Origin: Psittacicella melopsittaci | GTDB taxonomy: Bacteria > Pseudomonadota > Gammaproteobacteria > Enterobacterales > Psittacicellaceae | Direction of reading: 5' to 3' | DNA: 35,863 bases | NCBI RefSeq assembly: GCF_003585925.1 | Contig: NZ_NRJH01000064.1 | Location: forward strand, 1-35,863 | Shown: one piece after another, positions 14,655 through 24,986 of the stretch | Position numbering within the stretch: position 1 is the first letter of the stretch | How the letters are laid out: each line of letters starts with the position of its first letter | Made by a program: the position numbers and the translations under genes | Notes under the pieces: generated by a model | What the model was told of the DNA's origin: nothing | What the model saw: only the letters and a program-made list of their open reading frames with translations | The model's database searches: none

Positions 14655-15605
14655 TTAGGCTTCGATATCAGCAAATAGAGGCGTACTTAAATAACGCTCT
14701 GAAGCTGAAGGAAGCACTACAACAATAAGTTTATCTTGGAATTCTGGCGTTTTAGCTAAACGATCGGCTACAGCTAAAGCTGCTCCAGAAGAAATTCCGC
14801 CAAGAATCCCTTCTTTTTCCATAAGTTTACGAGCTGTATCCATAGCAGTTTGACTATCTACAGTTTCAGCACGGTCAACTAAACTAAGATCTAGGTTTTT
14901 TGGAATAAAGCCTGCCCCAATCCCTTGGATTTTATGTGGACCAGGTTGTACTTCTTCACCTGCTAGAGTTTGGCTAATTACTGGTGATTCAGCAGGTTCA
15001 ACTGCCACACTAGTAATCGCTTTACCCTGGGTATTTTTAATGTAACGACTTACCCCTGTAATAGTCCCACCTGTACCTACACCTGCAACTAACACATCAA
15101 TTTTTCCGTCAGTATCTGACCAGATTTCAGGACCAGTAGTTGCTTCATGAATAGCAGGGTTAGCTGGGTTTTCAAATTGTTTGAGGGTAATGTAACGTTC
15201 TGGATCTGAAGCAACAATTTCTTGAGCTTTTTCAATTGCTCCCTTCATTCCTTTAGCCCCTTCAGTTAACACTAAAGTTGCCCCTAAAGCACGTAATAAA
15301 CGACGACGCTCAATACTCATAGTTTCAGGCATGGTTAAAGTTAATTTATAACCACGAGCTGCTGCAACATAAGCAAGAGCTATCCCCGTATTCCCAGAAG
15401 TTGCATCAACAATTTCTTTATCTTTAGTTAAAGTACCGTCTTTTTCTGCCTGCCATACCATGTTGGCACCAATACGGTCTTTTACACTAAAGCTCGGGTT
15501 ACGGCCTTCAATTTTAGCTAAAATATTGCCATTATGACCAAAATGTTTTAAACGCACTAATGGGCTACGACCAATGGTATATGAATTATCTTCAAAAATT
15601 TGCAT
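14655..15605 (-). CDS. cysK: Cysteine synthase A (O-acetylserine sulfhydrylase)
   Basis: CysK replaces the acetyl group of O-acetylserine with sulfide to make cysteine, using pyridoxal phosphate. The PLP-binding lysine is Lys42 in SFSVKDRIG. The substrate loop [10 protein letters not shown] lies at about 68-77, and the glycine-rich phosphate cup is [14 protein letters not shown]. Also present are [10 protein letters not shown] and the late GISSGAA. The length of 316 residues is normal. I call CysK rather than CysM from the overall match and [13 protein letters not shown], but single-isozyme genomes blur the split. It is divergent from cysE, which supplies O-acetylserine and whose C-terminal tail binds CysK. 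Its extended -10 box (15655-15647) gives a leader of about 35 bases. Confidence 0.95.
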   Translation of the reverse strand: MQIFEDNSYTIGRSPLVRLKHFGHNGNILAKIEGRNPSFSVKDRIGANMVWQAEKDGTLTKDKEIVDATSGNTGIALAYVAAARGYKLTLTMPETMSIERRRLLRALGATLVLTEGAKGMKGAIEKAQEIVASDPERYITLKQFENPANPAIHEATTGPEIWSDTDGKIDVLVAGVGTGGTITGVSRYIKNTQGKAITSVAVEPAESPVISQTLAGEEVQPGPHKIQGIGAGFIPKNLDLSLVDRAETVDSQTAMDTARKLMEKEGILGGISSGAALAVADRLAKTPEFQDKLIVVVLPSASERYLSTPLFADIEA

Positions 15606-15646
15606 GGTTATTGTTCCTTATGGCGTTTATTTTTTACCTAACTAAG

Positions 15647-15655
15647 ATCATACCA
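15647..15655 (-). promoter_or_regulatory. Extended -10 promoter of cysK
   Basis: On the minus strand TGGTATGAT (15655-15647) matches an extended -10 box. It is placed about 42 bp upstream of the cysK ATG. Confidence 0.55.
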
Positions 15656-15692
15656 CAAAATAAGCTAAATGGAATAGTTTTTCGTAATCCTT

Positions 15693-15698
15693 TATAAT
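15693..15698 (+). promoter_or_regulatory. -10 box of cysE
   Basis: A perfect TATAAT lies 33 bp upstream of the cysE ATG. The cysK promoter lies about 40 bp away on the opposite strand, so a single regulator could act on both. Confidence 0.55.
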
Positions 15699-15730
15699 AG
15701 TAACTAGTTCAAACAAATAAGGAATAAATC

Positions 15731-16531
15731 ATGGCAAACCAAGTATGGCAACGCGTACGTCAAGAAGCCGAGCAGGCTGCTCAACACGAACCTATGTTGG
15801 CAAGCTTTTTCCACGCAACTATTTTAACGCACGATAGCCTCTGCAAGGCTTTAAGTTATATTCTTGCCCAAAAGCTTGGCTCGGGCTCGGTAATGGCGGC
15901 CGTTTCTTTGCGCGAGATTATTCAAGAAGCCCTTGATCAGGATCCGCAAATTATTACTGCAGTAGCAAAAGATATGCTAGCAGTGGTAGAACGCGATCCT
16001 GCTGTCGATAAATTAATGACTCCTTTACTTTATCTCAAAGGCTTCCATGCTCTGCAAGCTTACCGTATTACCCATTACCTCTGGCAACAAGGACGCGTAG
16101 ATCTGGCTATTTTCCTGCAAAATGAAATTTCGGCAGTTCTGGGCGTGGATATTCACCCTGCTGCCCAAATTGGAGCAGGGATAATGCTTGACCATGCCAC
16201 AGGCATAGTAATTGGTGAAACTACAGCCATTGCTGATAATGTTTCAATTCTGCAAGGCGTTACCCTTGGCGGTACAGGCAAAGAATGTGGTGATCGTCAC
16301 CCTAAAATTGGGGCTGGAGTGCTCATAGGAGCAGGAGCAAAAATTCTCGGCAATATTAGCATTGGCGAAAATGCTAAAATTGGGGCTAACTCCGTAGTAC
16401 TCAAACCTGTGCCTCCTTATTGCACGGCTGCTGGCGTCCCTGCCCGCATTATCGGCGAAGATAAATGTAAATGCCCAGCCCAAGAAATGGATCAAAACTT
16501 TCTTGGCATTTGGGAAGCAATGAATATTTAA
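15731..16531 (+). CDS. cysE: Serine O-acetyltransferase
   Basis: CysE transfers acetyl from acetyl-CoA to serine, the first step of cysteine synthesis, and is normally inhibited by cysteine. The 266 residues show the helical N-terminal domain (about 1-140). The left-handed beta-helix hexapeptide domain follows, with VDIHPAAQIGAGIMLDHATG (about 139-158). That segment holds the catalytic His154 (DHATG); GGTGKECGDRHPKIGAG with the second conserved His follows. The C-terminal tail ends NFLGIWEAMNI; a terminal Ile is the residue that inserts into CysK in the cysteine synthase complex, so complex formation is likely. The ATG follows AAGGAA. Length and motifs match E. coli CysE (273). Confidence 0.95.
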   Translation: MANQVWQRVRQEAEQAAQHEPMLASFFHATILTHDSLCKALSYILAQKLGSGSVMAAVSLREIIQEALDQDPQIITAVAKDMLAVVERDPAVDKLMTPLLYLKGFHALQAYRITHYLWQQGRVDLAIFLQNEISAVLGVDIHPAAQIGAGIMLDHATGIVIGETTAIADNVSILQGVTLGGTGKECGDRHPKIGAGVLIGAGAKILGNISIGENAKIGANSVVLKPVPPYCTAAGVPARIIGEDKCKCPAQEMDQNFLGIWEAMNI

Positions 16532-16545
16532 GCCCCTTGCTTTTG

Positions 16546-16554
16546 TGTTATAAT
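16546..16554 (+). promoter_or_regulatory. Extended -10 promoter of suhB
   Basis: TGTTATAAT is a perfect extended -10 box between the cysE stop and suhB, 39 bp before the suhB ATG. Confidence 0.6.
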
Positions 16555-16593
16555 ATGCCTCTAAATATTGTCTAACTAAGCGAGAATCTACTC

Positions 16594-17427
16594 ATGAGCA
16601 AATCTCTTCTTGCCATTGCCAAAAAAGCGGCTTTTGCAGCTGCCGAAATTTTACGCGATGGTTTTTATAACCGCAACAACCTTGTAGTGGAAACTAAAGG
16701 GGTAAACGATTACGTAAGTAATATTGATAAAGCTTCTGAAGAAGCAATTATTGCCGTAATTAAACGTGCTTTCCCTGAAGACTTTATTGTTGCCGAAGAA
16801 ACTGCCACTGCTTTTACGCCAAAAAAATATAAAGTTCTGGGCAAACACACTTGGATTATTGATCCTCTTGATGGTACGCGTAACTTTATTATGGGTAACC
16901 CTCATTTTGCGGTGTCTATTGCTGTACAAGAAAATGGTGAAACTGTAGCAGCCGTAGTGTTCAATCCAATTAGTGATGAACTTTTCACTGCGGTTAAAGG
17001 GGGAGGATCTTTCTTAAACGATCGTCGTTTACGTTTAGAACCAGATGCTAAAGGCTCGGGCGTAGCAGGTAAAGTAATTACTACAGGTTATGCTTTTAAA
17101 GAACCACATCGCCTAACCCGTCAATTAGCTTTATTACCAGCTTTATTTGATCTAGGCATGGCAGATGTACGTCGCCTAGGTTCAGCTGCTCTAGATCTTT
17201 GCTATGTAGCCGCAGGTCGTTTTGATGGTTATTACGAAGAAGGTGTTAAGTCATGGGATATAGCTGCCGGGGACTTAATTGCCCGTGAAGCTAATGCTCT
17301 GGTAATTGACTTCCAAGGTGGCAATCGCTACTTAGAAAGCGACGAAGTTATTGCTGGTAGCCTTGAAGTAGTAAAAACTATTGCTAAGGTTATCCACAAT
17401 CTTAATCGTCATTTAGAACAAGAATAA
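16594..17427 (+). CDS. suhB: SuhB, inositol-1-monophosphatase family / rRNA transcription factor
   Basis: The 277 residues match the inositol monophosphatase family. Metal-binding motifs are AEE (67-69), WIIDPLDGTRNF (87-98) and SWDIAAGDLIA in the C-terminal half. In E. coli SuhB has this phosphatase activity but its main role is in the rRNA antitermination complex with NusA, NusB and NusE; whether that holds here is inference. DVRRLGSAALDLCYVAAGRFDGYYE is characteristic of SuhB. The start has GCGAGAA upstream, very like that of perM. It has its own promoter and a strong terminator, so it is a single-gene unit. Confidence 0.93.
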   Translation: MSKSLLAIAKKAAFAAAEILRDGFYNRNNLVVETKGVNDYVSNIDKASEEAIIAVIKRAFPEDFIVAEETATAFTPKKYKVLGKHTWIIDPLDGTRNFIMGNPHFAVSIAVQENGETVAAVVFNPISDELFTAVKGGGSFLNDRRLRLEPDAKGSGVAGKVITTGYAFKEPHRLTRQLALLPALFDLGMADVRRLGSAALDLCYVAAGRFDGYYEEGVKSWDIAAGDLIAREANALVIDFQGGNRYLESDEVIAGSLEVVKTIAKVIHNLNRHLEQE

Positions 17428-17429
17428 AA

Positions 17430-17458
17430 AAAAGGAACGAGCTTAACTCGTTCCTTTT
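17430..17458 (+). terminator. Terminator of suhB
   Basis: AAAAGGAACGAG (17430-17441) and CTCGTTCCTTTT (17447-17458) pair perfectly around CTTAA, right after the stop codon. Confidence 0.92.
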
Positions 17459-17491
17459 ACGCTTGAAAAACAACAAAAATGAATATTTTTC

Positions 17492-17500
17492 TGGTATAAT
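17492..17500 (+). promoter_or_regulatory. Extended -10 promoter of rlmN
   Basis: TGGTATAAT is a perfect extended -10 box, 73 bp upstream of the rlmN ATG. Confidence 0.6.
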
Positions 17501-17573
17501 TTACGCAGTCAATTAGCATAGCTCTTTTTCTAATTGATCATAAGTTCATTTATTATTTCATTTTTAACTATCG

Positions 17574-18689
17574 ATGAGTAAAACTAATCTTTTAAATTTT
17601 GATATCCAAGGCCTCAAAGAATACTTATTAGGTCATGGCCACAAAGCCTTTCGAGCTCAGCAGCTAATGAAATGGATTTATCAGCACGGCGTAAGTGATT
17701 TTGATGCCATGACTAATATTTCCAAGGATATGCGTCAGTTTCTCCAAGAAAACTGCGAAATTCAAGCTCCTGAAATTGCCGTAGAACAAATTTCTGCCGA
17801 CGGTACCATTAAGTGGGCAATGCAAGTTGGCGAACAACAAATTGAAACGGTATTTATTCCTGAACCAGAGCGTGGGACTCTGTGCGTTTCTTCCCAAGTT
17901 GGTTGTGCTTTAGAGTGTGCCTTTTGTTCTACAGCTCAACAAGGGTTTAATAAAAACCTAAGCGTTGCCGAAATTATTGGCCAAGTATGGCGTGCTAACC
18001 AACGCATTAAAGAAATTGGCGGTTATGGTGAGCGTCCAATTACCAATGTGGTAATGATGGGGATGGGCGAACCTTTATTAAATGTAAATAATGTTCTTCC
18101 TGCTCTGCGCATTATGCTCGATGATCTGGGCTATGGTCTTTCTAAACGTCGCGTAACTATTTCTACTTCGGGCGTAGTCCCAGCTTTAAATATTATTGCG
18201 GGTAAAATTGACTGTGCTTTAGCTATTTCTTTACATGCTCCTAATGATGAGCTACGTAATGAAATCATGCCAATTAATAAAAAGTACAATATTGCTCAAT
18301 TTTTAGAAGCAGTACAAAACTTTATTTCTCAAGCTCCGGCTAACCGTGGTAAGGTAACTATTGAGTATGTAATGCTAGATCACATTAACGACTCTATGGA
18401 GCAAGCTCATGAGTTAGCTCAATTACTCAAAAACACCCCATGTAAAGTTAACCTAATTCCATGGAACCCTTTCCCAGGCGCTCCTTATGGACGTTCGTCT
18501 AACTCGCGTATCGATCGCTTCCAAAAAGTTCTTACCGAACAATACAATATGGTAGCAACGGTGCGTAAAACTCGTGGTGATGATATAGATGCAGCTTGTG
18601 GGCAACTTGCTGGTGAGGTTATTGACCGCACTAAACGTACCCTGCACAAACGTCAGCTCGATGGGCAAATTAAAGTACGCAATCTTTAA
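17574..18689 (+). CDS. rlmN: Dual-specificity RNA (adenine-C2) methyltransferase RlmN
   Basis: RlmN is a radical-SAM enzyme that methylates C2 of A2503 in 23S rRNA and A37 in some tRNAs. The iron-sulfur cluster motif is Cys111-x3-Cys115-x2-Cys118 ([15 protein letters not shown]). The mechanistic methyl-carrying cysteine near the C-terminus is Cys342 ([10 protein letters not shown]), as in Cys355 of E. coli RlmN. Other family segments are [30 protein letters not shown] and [10 protein letters not shown]. The N-terminal helical domain has [14 protein letters not shown]. The length of 371 is normal. No strong ribosome-binding site precedes the ATG. It forms its own unit, ended by a long hairpin. 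Confidence 0.96.
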   Translation: MSKTNLLNFDIQGLKEYLLGHGHKAFRAQQLMKWIYQHGVSDFDAMTNISKDMRQFLQENCEIQAPEIAVEQISADGTIKWAMQVGEQQIETVFIPEPERGTLCVSSQVGCALECAFCSTAQQGFNKNLSVAEIIGQVWRANQRIKEIGGYGERPITNVVMMGMGEPLLNVNNVLPALRIMLDDLGYGLSKRRVTISTSGVVPALNIIAGKIDCALAISLHAPNDELRNEIMPINKKYNIAQFLEAVQNFISQAPANRGKVTIEYVMLDHINDSMEQAHELAQLLKNTPCKVNLIPWNPFPGAPYGRSSNSRIDRFQKVLTEQYNMVATVRKTRGDDIDAACGQLAGEVIDRTKRTLHKRQLDGQIKVRNL

Positions 18690-18696
18690 GCAAACC

Positions 18697-18727
18697 AAGG
18701 CAAAAAAGTTAAAAACTTTTTTGCCTT
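18697..18727 (+). terminator. Terminator of rlmN
   Basis: AAGGCAAAAAAGTT (18697-18710) pairs with AACTTTTTTGCCTT (18714-18727) around AAA: a 14-bp perfect stem. It is followed by only a short T-run. Confidence 0.8.
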
Positions 18728-18732
18728 TCCTT

Positions 18733-18738
18733 TATAAT
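18733..18738 (+). promoter_or_regulatory. -10 box of serS
   Basis: A perfect TATAAT lies 68 bp upstream of the serS ATG, immediately after the rlmN terminator. Confidence 0.5.
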
Positions 18739-18805
18739 GTTATATGGTGAAAAAGAAATCTCAGATGAGATAAATAATATTTTTTATTTTATAGGGTAAG
18801 CTAAA

Positions 18806-20104
18806 ATGTTAGATCCAGTTTTACTACGCACGCAAACTGAAGAAGTTGCTCGTCTCTTAAAATTAAAACGTAATGTTGACTTAGATGTTGAATTAGTAAA
18901 AAGCTTAGAAAGCCAAAGAGCGCAATTACAAACTTCAACCGAATCTACCCAAGCTAAACGTAACGAGTTAGCAGGTCTTGTAGGTCGTGCTCGTGCTAAA
19001 GGGGAAAATGCTGATGAGCTAATTGCTCAAGCTAATGCTTTAGGGCAAAACCTTGATCAAGAAAAAGCTCAATTAGCTCAAGTGCAACAACAACTTTTTG
19101 ATATAGCATCGCGCTTACCTAATTTACCAGCTGACGAAGTTCCACTAGGCAAAGACGAAAATGATAACGTAGAAATCAAACGTTGGGGTACGCCTCGTAC
19201 TTTTGATTTTGAGGTAAAAGATCATGTTGATCTAGGTGAACTTACTGACGGTATCGACTTCAAATCAGCAGCTCGTTTAACTGGTTCGCGTTTTGTAGTA
19301 TTTAAAAGCGATATTGCCCGTTTACACCGTGCTTTAATTCAATTTATGCTTGAAGAGCACTATAAAGCTGGTTATCAAGAAGTTTACGTTCCTTATATGG
19401 TAAACCAAGAAACTCTTTTTGGTACAGGGCAATTACCAAAATTTGCTGAAGACCTCTTCCAAATTAAACCTATTGATGACCAAGGTGATAAAACCTATTA
19501 CTTAATTCCAACGGCAGAAGTACCAGTAACTAACCTAGTTGCCGACCAAATTCTTAACGATAAAGAATTACCTTTACGTTTTTGTTCGCACACTCCATGC
19601 TTCCGTTCTGAAGCAGGTAGCTATGGTCGTGATACACGCGGTTGTATCCGTCTGCACCAATTTGAAAAAGTTGAATTAGTACACATTAGTAAACCTGAAG
19701 ATTCTATGGAGCAATTAGAAAAACTAACAGCTCAAGCTGAATCTATTCTCGAAAAATTAGGTTTACCTTACCGCCGTATTGTTTTATGTACTGGTGACAT
19801 GGGCTTTAGCGCACAAAAAACTTATGACCTTGAAGTATGGTTACCTGCGCAAAACACTTATCGTGAAATCTCTTCATGTTCAAACATGGGTGACTTCCAA
19901 GCGCGCCGTATGAAAGCTCGTTTCCGTCGTGAAGGAAGCAAAAAACCTGAATTAGTACATACTTTAAATGGTTCGGGTCTAGCTCTTTCTCGTACTTTAG
20001 TAGCTATTTTAGAAAACTACCAACAAGCTGATGGTTCAATTGTAATCCCAGAAGCTTTACGTAAATACATGTACGGTCAAGAAGTTATTCAAGTAGCAAA
20101 ATAA
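18806..20104 (+). CDS. serS: Seryl-tRNA synthetase
   Basis: SerS charges tRNA-Ser, and tRNA-Sec where present. The 432 residues have the N-terminal antiparallel coiled-coil arm that grips the long variable arm of the tRNA (about 25-105). The class II catalytic domain follows: motif 1 around [23 protein letters not shown], motif 2 [21 protein letters not shown], and motif 3 [30 protein letters not shown] and [11 protein letters not shown] are SerS-specific. The length is that of E. coli SerS (430). AGGGTAAG serves as ribosome-binding site. No T-box or other leader control element is apparent. It ends at its own terminator. Confidence 0.98.
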   Translation: MLDPVLLRTQTEEVARLLKLKRNVDLDVELVKSLESQRAQLQTSTESTQAKRNELAGLVGRARAKGENADELIAQANALGQNLDQEKAQLAQVQQQLFDIASRLPNLPADEVPLGKDENDNVEIKRWGTPRTFDFEVKDHVDLGELTDGIDFKSAARLTGSRFVVFKSDIARLHRALIQFMLEEHYKAGYQEVYVPYMVNQETLFGTGQLPKFAEDLFQIKPIDDQGDKTYYLIPTAEVPVTNLVADQILNDKELPLRFCSHTPCFRSEAGSYGRDTRGCIRLHQFEKVELVHISKPEDSMEQLEKLTAQAESILEKLGLPYRRIVLCTGDMGFSAQKTYDLEVWLPAQNTYREISSCSNMGDFQARRMKARFRREGSKKPELVHTLNGSGLALSRTLVAILENYQQADGSIVIPEALRKYMYGQEVIQVAK

Positions 20105-20112
20105 TAAATAGT

Positions 20113-20141
20113 AAAAAAGGTTCGCTTAGCGAACCTTTTTT
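20113..20141 (+). terminator. Terminator of serS
   Basis: AAAAAAGGTTCGC and GCGAACCTTTTTT form a perfect 13-bp stem with loop TTA, with the T-run within the right arm. Confidence 0.92.
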
Positions 20142-20174
20142 GCCTTATTGCCCAATATTTGCTATAACTTACGG

Positions 20175-20180
20175 TATAAT
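20175..20180 (+). promoter_or_regulatory. -10 box of the kdsA unit
   Basis: A perfect TATAAT lies 35 bp upstream of the kdsA ATG, after the serS terminator. Confidence 0.5.
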
Positions 20181-20199
20181 ATAGAGAATTACTAATTAA

Positions 20200-21051
<852 letters not shown>

Positions 21052-21088
21052 CTTTTCCCCCTTAAACTAAAAAACAGAGGTATGCATT

Positions 21089-22042
21089 ATGTTAAATGTT
21101 GTATTCTTAGATGCCTTACATTATCCACCTAACTACCAACTAAAGAAGTTAAACTTCGAACATAATTGGGTTAACTACCCTTATACTACCCCTGATCAAA
21201 CTTTTGAGCGTTGTAAAGACGCTGATATTATTATTTCCTCAAAAGTAGTTCTTGACCGTCCTGTTTTAGAAAAACTTGCTGCTATAGGGAAATTAAAGCT
21301 CATTCAAATTCCTGCTACTGGAACTAACAACGTTGACCTAGAGGCTGCTAAAGAACTAGGTATTGCTGTGCAAAACGTTGAAGGTTATTCCTCAAACTCA
21401 GTAGCTGAGCATGTAATTGGCTTTATTTTTGCTTTATCACGCAGTTTCCATGGCTGGTCAAGAGACCAATTAAGTGCGCGTTGGTCGGAGCAAAAATGCT
21501 TTACCTATTATGACTATCCTATTTTTGATGTAGCAGGTAAAACTCTAGTAATTGTAGGTAAAGGTAATATAGGTAACCTTGTAGCGCAAAAAGCTCAAGC
21601 TTTAGGTCTGCGCGTGCTCTTTGCCGAACGCCACAATGCTGACCAAGTAAGACCGGGTTATACTGAGTTTAAATCAGCAATTGGACAAGCAGATTATATT
21701 ACTTTACACTGCCCATTAACTCCTTCGACTGTAGGAATAGTTAATAACGACTTTTTAGCCTTAATGAAGAATACTGCATTCTTAATTAACACAGGTCGTG
21801 GGGGCTTAATTAATGAACAAGATCTAGCTAACGCTCTTAGAGAACGTCGCATAGGTGGGGCTGCTCTTGATGTATTAAGTGCTGAACCTCCACCAAAAGA
21901 CAATCCATTAGTGCAAGCAGGTCTCGAAGAATATAATCTCTTTATTACCCCGCATAATGCTTTTGCTAGTGAACAATCTCTGCGTAAACTTGCAGATCTA
22001 ATGATTGATCACATTAACACTTTTGTTGAAAAAAACCTCTAA
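21089..22042 (+). CDS. D-2-hydroxyacid dehydrogenase (hydroxypyruvate reductase / glycerate dehydrogenase-like)
   Basis: The 317 residues fit the NAD-dependent D-2-hydroxyacid dehydrogenase family. The nucleotide-binding loop is GKGNIG (157-162), preceded by VAGKTLVIV. The catalytic set is Arg237 (NTGRGGLI), Glu266 (LSAEPPP) and His289 (TPHNAFAS). The N-terminal ATGTNNVDLEAAKELGI and the SVAEHVIGFIFAL helix are typical. The nearest-looking relatives are HprA-type glycerate dehydrogenases acting on hydroxypyruvate or glyoxylate, but the motifs alone do not settle the substrate. The ATG follows AGAGG. It is likely co-transcribed with kdsA, an uncommon pairing that may be fortuitous. It ends at a terminator. 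Confidence 0.85.
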   Translation: MLNVVFLDALHYPPNYQLKKLNFEHNWVNYPYTTPDQTFERCKDADIIISSKVVLDRPVLEKLAAIGKLKLIQIPATGTNNVDLEAAKELGIAVQNVEGYSSNSVAEHVIGFIFALSRSFHGWSRDQLSARWSEQKCFTYYDYPIFDVAGKTLVIVGKGNIGNLVAQKAQALGLRVLFAERHNADQVRPGYTEFKSAIGQADYITLHCPLTPSTVGIVNNDFLALMKNTAFLINTGRGGLINEQDLANALRERRIGGAALDVLSAEPPPKDNPLVQAGLEEYNLFITPHNAFASEQSLRKLADLMIDHINTFVEKNL

Positions 22043-22060
22043 ATCCTTAGGTTTAATTTA

Positions 22061-22097
22061 AAGTCCTTTAAAGTTTTATACTCTAGAGGACTTTTTT
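22061..22097 (+). terminator. Terminator of the kdsA unit
   Basis: AAGTCCTTTA (22061-22070) pairs, with one U-G pair, to TAGAGGACTT (22084-22093), with a large AT loop and a six-T run. It directly precedes the transposase fragment's start region. Confidence 0.75.
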
Positions 22098-22111
22098 AAG
22101 GAACATATATT

Positions 22112-22558
22112 TTGTATAAAGAACATATACCTGTAAGTGACCTCGACTTACCTGAGAGCTTAAGTGCTAGCTCTCCTTTAGTAGTGGCAAAAAAGTATCT
22201 TGATTTTAGTTTTATTCGCCCCCTGACTACCTCTGTATATACCCATAAAATGGGACGTCCAAATATAGATCCTGTTTTAATATGTAAAGTAGTGTTTTTA
22301 TCTTTACTGGAAAATAAAAGCTTTCGTAAAGTTACACGCGAATTAGACTATAATCCTGAATATGCTTGGTTTTTAGACATCACTTTACAAGAAAAATTTC
22401 TCAATCACTCTAGTTTAAGTCGCCACTTACTCCGCTTAAAAAAAGCACAACTCTTAGTGCCTACTCTGACTAACCTTGAAAATCAAGCTCGTGAGCTTAA
22501 TATAATTGACCCTGAAACAGATTTTCTGCGCTTAATCTCAATTAAGGACTTCGCTTAA
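22112..22558 (+). pseudogene. N-terminal remnant of an IS5/IS1182-like transposase
   Basis: The 148-residue frame resembles the N-terminal (DUF772-type) domain of IS1182/IS5-group transposases. MGRPNIDPVLICKVVFLSLL (47-66) is followed by ENKSFRKVTRELDYNPEYAWFL and then by NHSSLSRHLLRLK. Full enzymes run to about 350-550 residues with a DDE catalytic domain; here the frame stops after the first domain and no DDE part is seen downstream. The frame opens with TTG after AAGGA, right behind a terminator, with no clear promoter. Its end lies in a 23-bp tandem duplication. I see no terminal inverted repeats or target duplication. It is probably a decayed insertion sequence; a small independent protein with only this domain is the alternative. 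Confidence 0.65.
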
Positions 22559-22583
22559 TCTCAATTAAGGACTTTGCTTAATC
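22529..22583. repeat. 23-bp tandem duplication at the end of the transposase fragment
   Basis: The unit CGCTTAATCTCAATTAAGGACTT occupies 22529-22551 and 22552-22574, and a partial third copy (GCTTAATC) follows. Because 23 is not a multiple of three, the copies are read in different frames; the stop codon lies in the second copy. Confidence 0.85.
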
Positions 22584-22623
22584 AAAAAAACCTCTGGATC
22601 TATCTAAGACCCAGAGGTTTTTT
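22584..22623. terminator. Terminator between the transposase remnant and ilvD
   Basis: CCTCTGG (22591-22597) and CCAGAGG (22611-22617) are flanked by seven A and six T residues; the A and T runs extend the stem. It can work in both directions and lies 129 bp beyond the ilvD stop. Confidence 0.85.
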
Positions 22624-22751
22624 AATAAAAGAATAATTAAATTTTTTTTCCTGTTCTTGGTGAGCTTAAGGACATAACTTAGTTAGCCTAAGAACTGAAA
22701 TTAGCTAGTTTAGGAACTCTCCTAAGTTAGCTAAATTAAACTAAGTTTAGC

Positions 22752-24593
22752 TTAACCTAATTTACTTTTATCCCTTACTGCGCCCTTATCTGCCGAAGTA
22801 GCAAAATGCCCAAATACTTTTAAAGCAAAGGATACTTCGCGTTGACGATTGGCAGGTTGCCAACCTTTAGCATCTTGCTCTTGACGACGGCTGGCTAATT
22901 CTTGCTCACTGAGGCGTAGGTTAATACTACGAGATGGAATATCTATATCGATAATATCTCCGTCTCTTACTAGACCTATAGCCCCACCTGCAGCAGCTTC
23001 AGGAGAAACATGCCCAATGGACAGACCTGAAGTACCTCCAGAAAAACGTCCGTCCGTAACCAGAGCACAGGCTTTACCTAAGCCGACAGATTTAAGGTAA
23101 CTGGTTGGATAGAGCATTTCTTGCATCCCTGGACCACCTTTAGGTCCTTCATAACGAATTACCACTACCTGCCCAGCTTTTACCTTACCACCGAGAATTC
23201 CTTCCACGGCATCTTCTTGACTCTCAAAAACAATTGCTGGTCCACTAAACTTCCAGATTTCTTCATCTACTCCAGCGGTTTTAACAATACAACCGTCTAG
23301 TGCCATATTCCCCGAAAGCATAGCTAAGCCACCTTCTTGGCTATAGGCATGCTCTTTACTCCGAATACATCCTTGCTCACGGTCTGTATCGAGACTATCC
23401 CAACGACAAGCTTGAGAAAAAGCTTTAGTCGTACGAATTCCTGCTGGACCTGCACGGAAGAACTTAGCTAACTCAGCATCTTGATTTTGGATTACATCGT
23501 ATTGTTTTAGTTGCTCGCCTAAAGTTAAACCTAGGACAGTGTTGGTATCTAGATGCAGAAGATTAGCTCTTTGCAGTTCACCTAGAATTGCCATAATTCC
23601 CCCCGCTCTATGCACATCTTCCATGTGATATTTATTTGTATTCGGGGCAACTTTTACTAAGCAAGGAACTTGGCGCGAAAGACGATCTATGTCCGCCATG
23701 GTAAAGTCAACTTCTGCTTCTTGGGCTGCTGCTAATAAGTGGAGCACGGTATTAGAAGAACCACCCATGGCAATATCTAAACTCATGGCATTTTCAAAAG
23801 CAGCAAAAGAAGCAATCGAACGAGGAAGTACACGATCATCATCTTCTTGATAATAACGACGACAGAGCTCAACAATTTGCTTACCAGCTTGGATAAATAA
23901 CTCTTTGCGGTCAGCATGAGTGGCAAGCATAGAACCATTACCAGGTAAACTTAAGCCTAAAGCCTCGGTTAAACAGTTCATGGAGTTGGCAGTGAACATA
24001 CCAGAGCACGAACCACAGGTTGGACAAGCAGCTTTTTCAATGGCATCAACGCATTCGTCACTAACGTTTTTATCGGCACTTTGAATCATGGCATCTACTA
24101 GATCCACGCGAATGAGTAAATCTGACAGTTTTGTTTTACCCGCTTCCATAGGACCGCCAGAAACAAAGATGGTGGGAATGTTTAGACGCATGGCTGCCAT
24201 TAACATACCTGGGGTGATCTTGTCACAGTTAGAAATACAAACCATGGCATCAGCACAATGGGCATTAACCATATATTCTACTGAATCTGCAATTAAATCA
24301 CGCGAAGGTAAAGAATAAAGCATACCACCATGCCCCATGGCAATACCGTCATCTACGGCAATGGTATTAAATTCTTTGGCAACAGCTAGTCCTGTAGCTT
24401 CAATTTGCTCAGCTACTAGTTTACCTATATCTCGTAAATGCACATGTCCTGGAACAAACTCGGTAAATGAGTTTACCACAGCAATTATTGGTTTACCAAA
24501 ATCGCTTTCTTGCATTCCTGTTGCTCGCCATAACGCACGAGCCCCTGCCATATTGCGTCCTTGCGTACTCGTTGCCGAACGTAGTTTAGGCAT
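22752..24593 (-). CDS. ilvD: Dihydroxy-acid dehydratase
   Basis: IlvD removes water from 2,3-dihydroxy-3-methylbutanoate or -pentanoate to give the 2-keto acid precursors of valine, isoleucine and leucine. It needs an iron-sulfur cluster. The 613 residues are the usual length (E. coli 616). Cluster-binding cysteines are in [14 protein letters not shown] and [21 protein letters not shown]. Also visible are [35 protein letters not shown] and the C-terminal [23 protein letters not shown]. The ATG has an excellent AAGGAGAG ribosome-binding site. No other ilv gene is adjacent, and no branched-chain leader peptide attenuator is recognisable upstream. Confidence 0.97.
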   Translation of the reverse strand: MPKLRSATSTQGRNMAGARALWRATGMQESDFGKPIIAVVNSFTEFVPGHVHLRDIGKLVAEQIEATGLAVAKEFNTIAVDDGIAMGHGGMLYSLPSRDLIADSVEYMVNAHCADAMVCISNCDKITPGMLMAAMRLNIPTIFVSGGPMEAGKTKLSDLLIRVDLVDAMIQSADKNVSDECVDAIEKAACPTCGSCSGMFTANSMNCLTEALGLSLPGNGSMLATHADRKELFIQAGKQIVELCRRYYQEDDDRVLPRSIASFAAFENAMSLDIAMGGSSNTVLHLLAAAQEAEVDFTMADIDRLSRQVPCLVKVAPNTNKYHMEDVHRAGGIMAILGELQRANLLHLDTNTVLGLTLGEQLKQYDVIQNQDAELAKFFRAGPAGIRTTKAFSQACRWDSLDTDREQGCIRSKEHAYSQEGGLAMLSGNMALDGCIVKTAGVDEEIWKFSGPAIVFESQEDAVEGILGGKVKAGQVVVIRYEGPKGGPGMQEMLYPTSYLKSVGLGKACALVTDGRFSGGTSGLSIGHVSPEAAAGGAIGLVRDGDIIDIDIPSRSINLRLSEQELASRRQEQDAKGWQPANRQREVSFALKVFGHFATSADKGAVRDKSKLG

Positions 24594-24986
24594 AATCTCT
24601 CCTTACATAAGTATTTTGAATTTGTGTTATGCTCCGCTAACCCCGACAAGCCAAAGTCTGAGAGATCTAAATAAGTAGTAACATCAATAAAAAAAATAAA
24701 ATTATCTCCACAGATTAGCGGGCTAATATTTATTCTACTTAATTTAACTCTAAGGGTCAAGGGGGATTAGAAAGCATAAGTAGGTAATCTAGGTAAGGGA
24801 AAACTAGTCCTAATAGGGTAAAGAGAGGCAAGATTATAAGGGGTAAATTAAAAGCAAGATTAGAAAAGTTAAATTAAAAGCAAGCTCAGATATGGCAAAT
24901 AAAAGCAAAATAAGACAAAACAAAGTAAAAACGAGGCAAGAGACTACAAGAACAGGTAAACAAAACAAACTCAGACAAATCTGAGC
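24594..24986. other. A-rich gene-free region upstream of ilvD
   Basis: About 390 bp without a supported gene. It contains the ilvD leader, a 14-bp palindrome (24714-24727) and an A- and G-rich stretch. That stretch carries a 15-bp direct repeat, TAAATTAAAAGCAAG, at 24844-24858 and 24870-24884. No complete sigma-70 promoter is convincing. Confidence 0.55.
24714..24727. promoter_or_regulatory. 14-bp palindrome upstream of ilvD
   Basis: ATTAGC-GG-GCTAAT is a perfect inverted repeat about 120 bp upstream of the ilvD ATG. It could be an operator; no known motif is recognised. Confidence 0.35.

Noticed and set aside
18620..18640. Pasteurellaceae-type DNA uptake sequence
   Set aside because: Only an imperfect AGTGCGGT-like octamer was noticed, inside rlmN. 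The window shows no enrichment of AAGTGCGGT by eye.
22112..22558. Complete insertion sequence
   Set aside because: No catalytic DDE region, terminal inverted repeats or target-site duplication was found around the fragment.
24485..24760. A 91-codon frame on the minus strand overlapping the ilvD start
   Set aside because: It runs into ilvD in another frame, has no ribosome-binding site and no leader-peptide run of Ile, Leu or Val.
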